From Chara braunii (taxonomy: Eukaryota; Streptophyta; Charophyceae; Charales; Characeae): a stretch of DNA of 64,000 nt. The translations under genes were made by a program, and so were the position numbers. The stretch is from contig BFEA01000014.1 in assembly GCA_003427395.1 (NCBI GenBank), positions 1,580,296-1,644,295 of the forward strand, written 5' to 3'. Shown one piece after another: positions 1-10,948 of this stretch. The first letter of the stretch is position 1; the number at the start of each line of letters is the position of its first letter. Under the pieces are notes generated by a model. That model searched no databases and was not told where the DNA came from. It worked only from the letters and a program-made list of their open reading frames with translations.

Positions 1-2079
1 TTTTTTTTAAGGGGGGGGGGAGGATTTTCCAAATACCCACATAAGTTCAGATATATATGTCAAAATGTTCCTAAAAGATATGGGCACAGTGGCATGGCAT
101 TTTGGGCTGAAATATTTGTGTTATGCCCCTGTTAGGCGGGTGTGCGAATTTCGCTTGACCTTCAAAATTTGCAATGGCACCTGCGAAAAGTTGGCAACTG
201 CCGGGGCATTTTCCACAGTTGGGCAGAGTCCGGTAGGGGTACATTGTGATCCAACTGATGGCTCGGGTGTTTCACAAAATGTTTTTGTCATCGTCCTTCG
301 CCGCAGCGCAGCTGCGGCAGGTCCAGTTGTATTTATAAAAATGCTAGTGTGAGAATGTCCTGGCTCTAATGTTGGACAGACCAATGAGCTTTAAAAATGC
401 AGTTTTTTTTCCTTTTTCTTTTTTCTTTAGCTCCAATCTTATTTGCAGGGAACACCATGTGCCATTGGTGGGAAATAGGCCCAGTGCAGCGTCCCAAATG
501 ATTCAATAAGATACACAAGATTCCGGGAATCACAATTACAGGAATACCTGAGCAGCAGCTTTTTCTTCTGAAAACTGACATTTTCCTTTCGGCACCAGAA
601 ATTGTGCTCTGTTCACACAGAGGTTTCCATGTCTCTGGTCTTCTCTTCATAACTCAACATTCTGCATCTAGCTTGAATGTCTTCTGGACCACATACATTC
701 GGGCTGATCGCCAACATTTTGAGCGTAAGAGCACCAGCAGGTCGATATACATTTAGAACATCGTATAGCGGAGCGACACCATCTGTCAGCATTTCAAGGT
801 ACATTTCCTCCCTTTAAAAAAAAAAGCCCGGCATCCCTCACATGAATACTGCAGCCACACAGGCTGGACAAGGCACTTTTTCGGCCAAACCCATCCCTGG
901 CCGCAGTGTAAGAAGATGCACAAAAAAAGTACGACTGTCAATTTGAAACTGGAAAATCACGAGTACCAACTTCCAACTCTTAGGTGACACTGCTCTGAAG
1001 TACTCCTAACAAAAAAAAAAACTAAACCAAGGAGCATTTCGCAATGTGGTCATGTGTGTGACATTGTCTGAAGCATCCCACGAGGAGGATGCTATGCACA
1101 ATGAGATGTGGTATTTACTTTTTTTCTTCTTTTTTAACTCAACTTGAAGGAAAACAAACGTAATTTCATGAGGCAGAAATAAAATGCCAGTTTCAATGAA
1201 ATTGCTGTTCTGTTGAAATTATTGAAACCTTTCAGAGACACAGACACAGTTACAGCCCCTATAATGTTTTTTTTTTACCTTTTTTAAAGTTTTTTCCGTT
1301 TTTGTTTTTGTTTTTTTTTAACCACCACTACCGTTCAAAAAAGTAGCCTGCCCCAAGAAATCGCTGCTGGCCGGCCGTCGATAAAACTTTCACCGGCGGC
1401 GCCCGGCCCCCGAATTTGATTTCAGAGGCTCATGGCTCCAGAGTCCAGAAGGTTCCAAAGTCCCCAACTTGAAGTCGCAGTGTCACGGGGGTAGGTCCTG
1501 AAGTTGCTAAGTCGGCGGCCAATTGAGTCGTCGTAGATGTAAATGGGGAGACATACGGACAGCCGAGTCGGACTCGCTCCACAGTCAGTCCGGTACCCGA
1601 CAGCAACGTCCAGAAACATCCAGTCCAGTCCCAAGTCCACAAAATTGCAGCAAGTCTCAGGAAAGTCTGGGAAGCTTCCGGGCCGACAAAATGATTGCAG
1701 CCGACAGGCTGCAGCTGACCGTTAGCAGTCCGAAGCAGGCCAAACCACGACAAGTTCTATATGTAGCTGCTGCGGTGCATCAGCTCACCAGTTGTCCATA
1801 CGTTCGTGAAGTTGCGGAAGCGCGGCTGCTGATTGTGTGACCAAGCGACTTGGGCAAGACGACACGCGATGGAGAAGGGCGCGTTGACGACAACCATAGC
1901 TAGGGTAGTGATAGGCGAGCAGGGGGCCCATAGTCTGAGAGAGTCTGCTAGGGTAGTGACAGGCGAGCAGGGCGACCATAGCTGGGTCGAGTACTGGTGC
2001 TTTAAGAGTTAGAACGGAGAGGGAAGATGTACTAGTTACACACGTACACTTACACACGTACACTCAGAGCACTCAGAAT
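1..2079. other. No recognised gene; unique-looking intergenic DNA
   Basis: The short open frames here overlap one another in both directions and show no recognisable domain. The stretch has poly(T)/poly(C) mini-tracts and a moderately GC-rich part around 1340-1990. I see no RNA gene, transposon end or promoter I could defend. Confidence 0.5.
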
Positions 2080-2148
2080 AGCTCAGAATAGTCTCCGGCC
2101 TTTCCTGAAAAAAAAAAAAAAAAAAAAAAAAAAGCTCAGAATAGTCTC
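2080..2148 (+). mobile_element. Minimal retroinsertion: 12 nt plus poly(A) with 16-bp target-site duplication
   Basis: The 16-mer AGCTCAGAATAGTCTC occurs at 2080-2095 and again, perfectly, at 2133-2148. Between the copies lie only 12 nt (2096-2107) and a run of about 25 A (2108-2132). This is the structure left by target-primed reverse transcription when the cDNA is almost wholly 5'-truncated. The parent cannot be named from 12 nt, but a LINE like the ones in this window would supply the machinery. Confidence 0.75.
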
Positions 2149-2607
2149 AGCATGAGGGTAGCAACCGCATCAGGAAAGTGTGGAGCAAGGAGGCATGGGG
2201 AGAAAAAAGACGTGTTAAACTTTGCAGTGAATCGCTAAAAATAGCAGTCCAGCAATTGGCCCTTGTTTGTCCCAGCAATAGGGCCTAGTAGTTGCCCTAC
2301 TCACCATCCGCCAAGTTTGGCACGTAGGCGCATGGTTGCGCTTAAGCCACCAGTACTTGGCCCAGCTATCGGCCGCGAAAAAAAAAAAAAAAAAAAAAAA
2401 AGAAGAGCAGAAACGTTTCTACTCGGATGAATTTGAGCACTCCTCAGGCTGTAGTAGCCCGTACGTTTCCTAAAATCGTGGCGCGTTAACGGGCACGACT
2501 CTAGGAAGTACTGCAGTGGTTTCACTCACCAGAACTTGCCATCGGAAGAAACCATCCGAAAGCTTGAATGACACATCGACACGATTGTGCCACAAGTTGT
2601 GGAGAGT

Positions 2608-2608
<1 letters not shown>
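2149..2608. other. No gene seen; A-rich run
   Basis: The stretch contains a run of about 23 A near 2378-2401, possibly another retroinsertion tail, but I found no duplicated target site around it. No coding signal. Confidence 0.4.
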
Positions 2609-2646
<38 letters not shown>

Positions 2647-2812
2647 AAAAGGGCGACGGTCTTGAGATATTATCATTGAGCTGACTGACCCCAAGCAATT
2701 TATTAGAAGTTGGTTTCAATTGTCAAGTTCCATCATCTGGATTCGAACACAGCACCCGGTCTGTATTTCAACAGTCCATGGGTGTGGTCCCCACTGAGCT
2801 AGGCTCTTGGGT
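2609..2812 (-). mobile_element. tRNA-derived SINE with poly(A) tail
   Basis: Read on the minus strand, a tRNA-like head has an A box TAGCTCAGTGGG (2790-2801) and a B box GTTCGAATCC (2739-2748). Both fit the RNA polymerase III internal promoter consensus (TRGCNNAGYNGG and GGTTCGANTCC). The body runs on to a 34-nt T tract on the plus strand (2609-2642), which is the poly(A) tail. It is not a working tRNA gene: the arms do not pair as a cloverleaf acceptor and an extra body follows the B box. The source tRNA was not identified. Confidence 0.6.
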
Positions 2813-3232
2813 GCTGGAGAGTGTGTTTTACGTTTTCTCCGAGTCCCACCTGTGACAGCCTGTTTGTGGAGGGTGGTCTGGAGGACCCTTCTTCCGCACA
2901 ATTGACTTGCTGAGGAGTACTCATCAGCTTCGCGGCTGAAGATATCACGGACAACCCACTTTAATTTTTCCGCTGAACATAAGCCGCGGAGTGTAGGTGT
3001 AACTAGGACCCCTACTCACCACAGTTATCCGTTTGTTTTTTTTTGTTTTTTTTGTTTTTTCGTGGGGTAGAATTTTGCGTCTTCTCACTCGCCAGTGGCA
3101 CCCTTCCGCCACGGATTGTGGTGGATGGCGAGTAGCGCAACCAGGCCCAGAGTGAGGAGAAAGTGTGTGGACAGCCTGGCGCCTGGCTGCCATAATGAAA
3201 ATCTTTTTCACCGGTCTGGTAGTCCGTCTACA
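2813..3232. other. No gene seen
   Basis: No domain-bearing frame. A T-rich tract lies at about 3035-3060. Confidence 0.4.
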
Positions 3233-3366
3233 CCCTAAGGGCATCGCCACACCACTCTCGAAATTTGCAAAATGGGAATGAACTTCCCGCTAGAACACGA
3301 CCAGATGCCCCCGCCACATTTTTGTCTTTTTCACATTCCGAGAGTGGTGTGGCGAGGCCCTAAGGC
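3233..3366. mobile_element. Short hairpin MITE, about 134 bp
   Basis: Arms of about 27 bp face each other. The left arm (3233-3260) reads CCTAAGGGCATCGCCACACC followed by ACTCTCG. The right arm (3341-3366) is its reverse complement with one mismatch. The loop of about 80 nt has no coding frame. Length and perfect outer arms fit a non-autonomous foldback/MITE. No clear target-site duplication was seen. Confidence 0.6.
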
Positions 3367-3585
3367 TTCGATCGGTCTGGTACTCCCAACAACCTCAGAC
3401 AGGATGGGAGTCTCCTGAGTAAAAACAAAACAATGATATGTGGGACGAAATGTATTTGATCCATATATTAAGACCATGATTACATGCTGCGCACCAAATT
3501 GCAAACAAACCGTGCAAGCAGTCTTATGTCAACAAATGGAACAAAAGTTCAAAACACTGTTGACTTTTCAAGTCAATTCTCCAAA

Positions 3586-3857
3586 ATGAAATTGTATATA
3601 ATTGGCATTTTAGCCAAAATACTTGGAATAATAATACCACTTTTACTAGGAGTTGCTTTTTTAATACTAGCTGAACGTAAAGTAATGGCTTCTATGCAGC
3701 GTAGAAAAGGTCCGAATGTGGTATATGATTGTTTGGGTTATTACAACCTTTTGCAGATGGTTTGAAATTAATGATAAAAGAGCCTATTCTACCAAGTAGT
3801 GCTAATTTATTCATCTTTATAATGGCTCCAGTCATTACATTTATGTTAAGTTTAGAA
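3586..3857 (+). pseudogene. nad1: Mitochondrial nad1 5' fragment (NUMT)
   Basis: From the ATG at 3586 the frame encodes the start of NADH dehydrogenase subunit 1 (complex I, inner mitochondrial membrane), with the family blocks [19 protein letters not shown] and then [19 protein letters not shown] and [12 protein letters not shown] small insertion near 3722-3728 shifts the frame by 2, so the second half is in another frame. The homology stops abruptly at about 3857, where an antisense piece of nad4 begins. The fragment keeps AT-rich organelle composition, unlike its neighbours. It is a nuclear copy of mitochondrial DNA and cannot make a full protein. A mis-joined organelle read is the alternative. 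Confidence 0.85.
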
Positions 3858-4005
3858 GTTCCCAATTTTAAGAGAATTCCCGCTAAGATAACAGATCCAG
3901 CGGTGGGTGCTTCTACATGAGCTTCAGGTAACCAAATATGAACTGGTACCACAGGTACTTTCACTGCAAAAGATGCAAAAAAAACAATCCATAGCAATAT
4001 TTGAC
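3858..4005 (-). pseudogene. nad4: Mitochondrial nad4 internal fragment, antisense to nad1
   Basis: The minus strand encodes about 48 residues of NADH dehydrogenase subunit 4, including [20 protein letters not shown] and [20 protein letters not shown], which are strongly conserved in plant mitochondria. Both ends are abrupt: it abuts nad1 on the left and petA-like sequence on the right. The open frame running on into reverse nad1 is a chance fusion. As only one exon-sized block is present it cannot function. Confidence 0.85.
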
Positions 4006-4037
4006 TTCGCTAAATTCTGTTGTTAATAAGATTTGTA

Positions 4038-4118
4038 AATCAGTGGCCTCTAACAAATAATCCAAATGTGGGTGGATTTGGACAAGCAAATACGGAAATT
4101 GTTCTTCAAAATCCTTTA
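4038..4118 (+). pseudogene. petA: Plastid petA (cytochrome f) fragment (NUPT)
   Basis: About 26 codons read [13 protein letters not shown] and then EIVLQNPL, the conserved stretch just before the C-terminal membrane anchor of plastid cytochrome f (b6f complex). The membrane helix that should follow is missing: after 4118 the sequence is AT-rich and unrecognised, to about 4256, where an AAG-rich run starts. That tail may be further organelle DNA but I cannot assign it. A plastid fragment next to mitochondrial ones shows a mixed organelle insertion. Confidence 0.7.
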
Positions 4119-5100
4119 AGTTTAGTCAAAAATAGACATAATAATTGTAAGACTTCAGTTCATCTTTACTTTCTATTTCAAAAAACAAATAAATTGTGGC
4201 TATTAGATTTATCTAAGATTCAAGATCCTCTTGCTTGTTTGATTTTGATTGATGAAAAAAAGAAGAAAAAAAAAAAGAAGAAGAAGAAGAAGAAGACAGT
4301 AAAGTAACTGCAAATTAAATGCGAAGTTGGGTAAGGCTCCCACTGGCAGTATGCTCATTGCTCTCCCAGTTAGACTGTGAGGACCCCAACCTCCGATTGT
4401 CGAAATGTATTTTGCTGTAGTTCAACCCCCACTAGCTCCGGTCCTGTTTTTGCCGAACCTGAACTTCACTGCGCACCGAGTTTTGCCGAGCCTGGGTTCT
4501 TTTCGGGAACTAAAGGCAGTTTTCTTGGGGTACTAAAGGCAGTTAAAACATCCAAAAAAGAACAAGGGGGAAAAAAAGACGAAGAAGAAGAAGAGAAAAA
4601 AAAGAAACTTCCCAATCGGCGAGGCGTGATAGCCATCAAATACATTCTATGAGGTGCTAATGTGTGACTGTGCCCTCAGTGAGGACGGCTGTCCCAAGAA
4701 CATCAAATGAAGAACAAAACACAAAAAAAAGGCTGTCCCTTATGCTGTGATTGCGTTCCTATACAGGACGCTAGAGTATGAGTGGGAGTATGAGTGGAGC
4801 GAGGAATAGGCCCTAGCTCGCTGGCCGGGCGGCGGGCACCAAAAGGAAATGAAAAGAACAAAAAAGAAAACGAAAACAACAGCAATGACCACGTTCCACA
4901 TGTAGTGGCCAGATACATTCCTCAAAGCACTGGTACGACTTCCACCTCCAGTGAAGGCCTTCCTGGACTATGCTGGATTTGGAGTTCTTAGTACGTATGT
5001 GTTTTATCTTTCCCTCACAGCCGTCCAATAGGGTCCCATTCTTTTCTTTTTTTTCTTTCTTTCCTGCCGATTTTTTCAGAGTAGGATGTTTTCCAGTTTT
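4119..5100. other. No gene seen; AAG-rich tracts
   Basis: AT-rich, possibly organelle-derived DNA runs to 4256. Purine-rich AAG/AAAG tracts follow at about 4250-4303 and 4570-4610. No supported coding frame. Confidence 0.4.
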
Positions 5101-5106
5101 CCCAAC

Positions 5107-5371
5107 GTATATATCGTCAAACAGAGCTGCCTGGTAAACCGTAGGCAGAGAGGGAGAAGAGGGAGAAGAAGACGAACAAACAAGGGGCTGTGGCAAACTG
5201 TTTTTTTTTTTTTTTTTTTAAACAGGAAAGGCTGCTAGGGGAGGTGATACCAGCATCCCCCCCTAGCAGGTTTCCTAGTTGCTCCAATCTATTGGTGGGG
5301 AGCCTCACCTGCTGGAAATCGGGTCCAGACTGTTTCGTCGGAGTTTCATATATATCGTCAATATATATCGT

Positions 5372-5405
<34 letters not shown>

Positions 5406-5545
5406 TCACAAATAGAACTGCCCGGTAAACCATAGGCAGAGAGAGAGAAGAGGACAACAAACAAGGGGCTGTGAATCGTCAAAAAGAACTGCCCGGTAAA
5501 CCGTAGGCAGAGAGGGAGAAGAGGACAACAAACGAGGGGCTGTGA
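5107..5545 (+). repeat. Dispersed repeat unit of about 75-95 bp, three copies, flanked by (TA)n
   Basis: Three copies of a unit starting ATCGTCA and carrying CTGCCCGGTAAACCGTAGGC, a GAGA-rich middle and CAAACGAGGGGCTGTG lie at about 5107-5200, 5399-5473 and 5475-5545. A (TA)n tract at about 5371-5403 precedes the second. Minus-strand copies occur at about 44140-44215 and 44240-44320, and a shortened plus copy at 39007-39052, again beside (TA)n. The unit has no coding frame of note and is probably a non-autonomous element that lives in TA microsatellites. Confidence 0.6.
5201..5330 (-). mobile_element. Possible truncated LINE/SINE 3' end
   Basis: A run of 19 T (5201-5219) followed by AAAC is the mirror image of a poly(A) tail. 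The next 110 bp contain TGCTGGAAATCGGGTCCAG, close to a stretch in the 3' UTR of the complete LINE (near 18375-18395). It is likely a heavily 5'-truncated insertion. Confidence 0.35.
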
Positions 5546-5945
5546 CATGGTTACCAGGCCGAACGTTCGGGGGACCGCGGGCTGACCCCCGAACGTTCGG
5601 GCATTCGGAGTCCCGTTCGGGGGCTGAACCTGAAGGGGGGGTTGGCCCCCGCCAAAAATTATTTCGGGGCCTGAAAAAGAACTTTTTTTTTTGTAAGTTA
5701 TGTTGGCCCTGCGCGACACGCATATAAATTTTCAAGAAGGGCTGGGCCAGCAACCGGCCGGATCACCTGCCCCGGTCCAACCGGGGCCGGACCGGTCCAG
5801 GGTGAACCGGCAAAACCGGATGCCCCCAAAAAATGCCCAAATCTTTTTTTTTTTTTTTTTTTCCTGATTGCTGCATCCAACTGCGCTCGCTGAGATCTGT
5901 CGGATTCCGCAATAAAATTTGCAAAGTCAGGAATTTCTTCGGGGG

Positions 5946-5983
<38 letters not shown>

Positions 5984-7469
5984 AGGGGGGTGGGGACAGG
6001 TTTTATGGCGGCATCCGACTGCGCTTGCTATAGCTATGGCTCAACGGGGAGGTGAGGAGGAGGAGGAGGAGGAGCAGAAGAAGGAGAAGAAGAATCTGAG
6101 ATGAGAAAAAGGAAAAAGAAATCGCTACTGCTACGGCTCGGGCTCAGCGGGGAGGTAGGAGGAGGAGGAGAAGAAGAAGAAGAAGAAGAAGAAGAGGAGG
6201 AGGATGAGGAGGGAAAAAGATGAAGAAGAAGAGGGCGACGAGAAGAACAAAAAGAAGAGGAGGAGAAGGGAAACAGATGACGAGGATGAGGAAGAGAAGA
6301 AGAAGAGGAGGCGGGCTGGAGACGGGGCGCTGGCACTGGTCGCGTGGTGGCAGCACACAACGTCGACGTGCATGCTGAATGGCACGACGTCAACATTGTG
6401 TGATGTTGCTGTAGCATGGGGCAGGCGGGGCGGAGGGCGGAGGCAGCGCAAAACCACGCTGCGATTCACATTTCAGAACACAGCCGATTTCGGCCGCAGA
6501 TCCGCAGATCTGTGGTCGACATCGACCACGTTTTCAAATTTGAAAACGCGGGGGCATACCGAACCCCTTTTTTTTCGGAAACGGGTGGTCGATCTCCACT
6601 GTCGATCTGCACCGATCGGCGGCAAAGATTGGCCGCGCGTTCTCAAAAGAAAACGGGGTCCGGCAGGGCCCTTTTTTTTTTTCACTTGTGGCGGCGGCCT
6701 CCCAGAGGCTGGGCGGGGACGGGGACGCCCGAAAATCCCCCGTACCGCCCCCCAAAAGGAGTGCGCCAAATCGCACCGGGGGCCTGCCGGTCCAGTGAAC
6801 CGCCCAGTTGGACCGGTAGGCTCCCGGTCCGTCGAAGGTCCCCCGGTCCCGGTCCATCCGGGGACCAGCACTGTTTTCAAGGCATTTCGCTGAGCCAAAA
6901 AAAAAAGAAAAATGGTCAAAGATGGCTGTGTTAAAACGTGCTCGGCTACTCAGGTTCTTTTTTTTTTCACTTTTAACTTTTTGTTGTGGATTTATTTTGG
7001 TGCCTTAAATATTTGATTCTTTTTTAAAAGTTTTTGCATGAGTTTTGTACTATGTGAAGTACACATATGTAAATTTTCATAGCATTTGTCACAGCCAAAA
7101 AAAAAAAGAAACATCGCCAAAGATGGTGGTGTAAAAAACGGGCTTGCCCACTCTCTAATTTTAATTCTTTAATTTCCTTTTTTTTCTTTTTCTTATTAGT
7201 AATTTTTTTCTTTTTCTTATTAGTATTTATTTTCCTTTTTTTATTTTTATTTCAAATTTGGTAAGGGATTTTGATGTAATGCTCAGGCAGATATTGTTTA
7301 GTTTTTTTTCTGCATAACATAGTTTGTTTCAGATTTTTTCGATTTTTTTTTTTTTTTCTCTNTTTTTTTTTTTGGGTCCGCGTTCGGCCCGAACGGACGA
7401 ACGCATCCCCAAGGGGTCCCATACGTTCTGGCATTCGGGTCCGGACGTTCCTCAACGCTGGCCACCCTG
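5546..7469 (+). mobile_element. CAGGGT-type MITE, expanded copy (family copy D)
   Basis: The left end CATGGTTACC (5546-5555) and right end GGCCACCCTG (ending 7469) match the ends of the compact copies at 43174, 44504 and 38115. The GC-rich terminal parts carry TTCGGGCATTCGG-type repeats, and the shared box CAAAGATGG occurs twice about 200 bp apart (6917 and 7117), as in the other copies. The middle is swollen by low-complexity DNA: a poly(G) run (5947-5982), GGA/GAA tracts (6050-6310) and GC-rich sequence. Open frames there are low-complexity and not credible genes. Confidence 0.5.
5947..5982. repeat. Poly(G) run of about 36 nt
   Basis: An almost pure G homopolymer. Its length is unlikely to be exact in an assembly. 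Confidence 0.9.
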
Positions 7470-7507
7470 GTCACAGAACTATTGACTAAGAGTGCAAACA
7501 CGTGAAG

Positions 7508-8086
7508 CTATGTGTCCGAAATCGGATTCAACGGGGGTTTTGAGTTAAACGGTTCAACTCCCGTTTCAACTCCCCGTTGAACCGAGTTGAACCTGGTACA
7601 ACTCGGCCCGGCGATTTTGTTTTTGCAGGCAAAACATAAGTGAAAAATATATATATATATATGGGGGTGTAGATTTTTTTGCTCTCTACATCCCCATATT
7701 TTTTATTTTTTTTTTAGCAATAAAATTATTTTCAAAAATTCAAAAACAAAACCAGACTCAAAACAGATAGATTTTTTTTATTTTTTTTTTGATTGATTGA
7801 TTGATTTGATTGATTGATTGATTTGATTGATTGATTGATTGATTGGTGGGGGATGGGTCGCCTTCCCAACCCCCACCCAATCACACACACACACACACAC
7901 ACACACTTTCTTTTGCCCAAGTTGCGTGGGAATGTGTGTGTGTGATTGGGTGGGGGTTGGGGGGGCGACCCATCCCCCACCAGTCCATCAATCAATCAAT
8001 CAATCAACCAATCAAAAAAAGAAAAGGAAAAGTAAGAATAACGAGAAAAGCGGGTTTTCCCTTTTTTCTTAAACTTTTTTTTTCTC

Positions 8087-8129
<43 letters not shown>

Positions 8130-8164
8130 AGGGGATGGGTCGCCCCCCCCCCACCCCCACCCGA

Positions 8165-8227
<63 letters not shown>

Positions 8228-8663
8228 AAAAAATAAATAAATAAATAACTTATTTTTATATTTTATATTTTATTTTTTATTTATTTTTTATTTTAATTTT
8301 GGTGAAGATTTTCGATGTGACCCTGAGGCAAAAGTTGTTCAGTTTATTTGTCTGCATAACATAGTTTGTTTCCGGAATTTTTGGACGACTTCCAATTTTT
8401 TTTTCCCAACGGGATTGAACGGTGATTCAACGGGATTCAACGGGGATTCAACGGGGATTCAACGGGATCCAACGGGATGATTTTTTTTTGGTTCGCGTGC
8501 GTCCAGCGCCGTGTCCGAGGCCCAATGCACCCTCCCCGTTGAACAATATTCAATGGGGGGGGCCCGTTGTACTATTCAACGGGAATTCAACGGGGCCCCG
8601 GGGGCTATTCAACATGTACAACGGAGTTGAAACTTTCCCGTTGCCCGTTGAATTGACACATAG
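7508..8663. mobile_element. TIR element with microsatellite-built foldback core
   Basis: The outer ends are inverted 9-mers, CTATGTGTC (7508-7516) and GACACATAG (8655-8663), each flanked by AAG, a possible 3-bp target duplication. The ends hold many TTCAACGGGG-type repeats. The core has (GATT)n, then a conserved block GGTGGGGGATGGGTCGCC, then (CA)n, followed by the same parts in reverse ((TG)n, block, (AATC)n), and then a second half-unit at 8090-8225. The result is a large potential hairpin whose arms are microsatellites. No transposase frame is present. The block at 41282-42025 is a second, inverted member. Confidence 0.6.
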
Positions 8664-8800
8664 AAGTGAAATAGAAAAAGAAATAAGATGAGCAAAGAAA
8701 GGAAAAAATGAAAGGACAGACAGGCAAAGGGACAGACAAACCAGACAGACAGAAAACAGTGTCTTGTTCTTGTTCGTTTTAGTGTATTCTTGTTTCTTTC

Positions 8801-8836
<36 letters not shown>

Positions 8837-9196
8837 CTGAACACAGCATAAAAATAAAAAAAAAAAGACACATTGAAATCATTCCATTTCTCTGTCTTCG
8901 ACTCTTCGTAACTCCACTGCGTCTCTCACGTACAGGGCACGCCGCGTTCATGAAGTTGAGAGCGAGCTGGCTGCCCCCATCCCCGTACTATGCCATAACA
9001 GCCCACTTGCACGCTGTGGGAAAGAGGCAGAGTAAAGGGAGAGGTATGTTAAACACAAGGAAGAGAGGAGCAGAAAAGAAAAAGCAATAGGCGCAGGGAA
9101 GGTGACACAACTTCTTCTTTCTTTTACTGTATTCTTCTTTCTTTCACAGTTTTGCAGTTTTGGTGAAGGGTCTACCATGTTCGCTTTTCAGCGCAC

Positions 9197-9227
<31 letters not shown>

Positions 9228-9959
9228 CTAATCAATCAATCAATCAATCAATCAATCCATTCATCAATCCACATACACCCGCACACACAAACGTTTTTTT
9301 TTTTTTTTTTTCCCAGAACTGCGTGCTCCCCCTGTGGCTTCTGACACGCACAACCTGGTGGGGGGCGCGCGTTCAATTTTCTCCCACCGTGTGCCACGTG
9401 GCGGTATTGAACACGTTTGAACGTGTGCATGCGCGCTATGAACCCGCGCGTTTGAACGTGAAGGCGAGTCAAACGTGTTCAGTAGGCAGAGAAGTGGTGC
9501 ACTGATGGCTATTGCAGCGGATCTCTCTCCGAGCCTGGACAGCGATACCACGTTCGGTTGGGGACCCGCCCACCTTCTGTAAGGGACGCCGCCAGCTTGT
9601 AATACAAAAACTTAAATCCTTTTTTCACAACTAAAATTCCTTTTCATGCGTTCAGATTTTTGCTGAAAATATATACACGACATATATTCCCAAGCGGAAA
9701 TTACTTCTCTTGGCAATGCATAGAAGATATTTAAAAAAAGAATCTCACTTACTTTAAAACTAGACAAGCCTCATATGTGGCGGTTTTTATAGCGCCATTC
9801 AATCATAAAAATAATAAAAACCTATGGAGTACTAGACGGAATGCATGTAGCACATATTTTGGGGAGGATCCATACATACCTGAGCCCGGGGAACAACATC
9901 GAAGGATCAATTCGTACCTGTCAAATTATTGCTAAAAATACGAACATCCATACACAAAA
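8664..9959. other. No gene seen; several simple repeats
   Basis: A T run (about 8806-8832) followed by TTAACCC may be a retroinsertion tail. An (AATC)n tract lies at about 9199-9258 and another T run at about 9295-9311. The frames across 9248-9551 read both ways and lack domains. Confidence 0.4.
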
Positions 9960-10760
9960 TCTTGAACGCACCTGGCCGTTAGCTTGAACAGATACATTTC
10001 GAGAGCAAAGAAAAATTAGGCGAGGAGACATGGCCCCTCGGCAAAACCATCGAATGAATGAACACTTGGGTCATGGACCTCGCTTCACTGCAGAGCACAA
10101 GCTAAATGAACCCGGAGCTGATCATGGTCCCGATACATTCAAAATGTTTGATCAGTCCGAATGTATCTGGTTCACGCAGCAGACCAGATACATATAGAAT
10201 GTTGAGTGATAGAGCGAGTCCACGTGTCCACCACACAAAAAATCACATCACAACCCCTTGTGTACCTAAACATCAAAATAAACTTCCCTCCATAAATTTT
10301 GCACCTGGCCATCAGGATGTCCAGATCCATTCTGACATGGCCTTCTTTCCCCATGGCAAACACAGCCGAGTCGATCAACAGTTTCTCTGCAAAACTTGCA
10401 CGTGGCCGATAAATGCCCACGTGCATTCTAGACTTCCCTTCACAGCCCTTGCACCTGACCGTCTCGATGACCAGGTACACTCTGCCATAAGCCTTTTTTC
10501 TCAATCGTAAGAAAAACCGATCAATCAACACTTCCTCTGCAAAGCTTGTGCGTTTTAGCCATCAAAAAAGACTACCCTCCACAGAGCTTGCACCTGCCCG
10601 CTCGAATGTCTAGGTACATTCTGACATGGCCTTCTTTACCCATGGCAAGAAAAAAGGCCGATCCCGGAACACTCTCCCTCGTATAAAGCTTGGACCTGGC
10701 CGATAGAATGCCCACGTGCATGCTGACATTGGCTTCCGTTTCCCATGACAAGGACAAGCT
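9960..10760. repeat. Degenerate tandem repeat, period about 100 bp
   Basis: Phrases such as CTTGCACCTGGCCGAT, GAATGCCCACGTGCAT and TGACATGGCCTTCTTTCCCC return about every 100 bp with many substitutions. The open frame of 134 codons at 10106-10510 is made of these repeats and is probably not a gene. Confidence 0.55.
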
Positions 10761-10948
10761 ACGCGGTGAGGCTTGATGAAAAGACGACAGCCAGACAAGA
10801 GTCGACTAACAAAAACAGAAACAACAACAGCTACAATACCATATAAGAAAAGCCGATTATAACCAAAAAGCGACATCAAAAAAAAAAAGAAAAAAAAGAA
10901 TAAAAGAAAAAAAAAGACCGACATTACAAGGAAGAAAACATTGCATCA

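Noticed and set aside
1422-1840. Overlapping 60-107 codon frames on both strands
   Set aside because: There is no domain, no bias to one frame, and GC-rich sequence keeps all frames open.
8422-8691. 89-codon frame
   Set aside because: It is a translation of TTCAACGGGG repeats in the TIR element end.
10106-10531. 134- and 119-codon frames on opposite strands
   Set aside because: Both follow a degenerate 100-bp tandem repeat and have no recognised domain.
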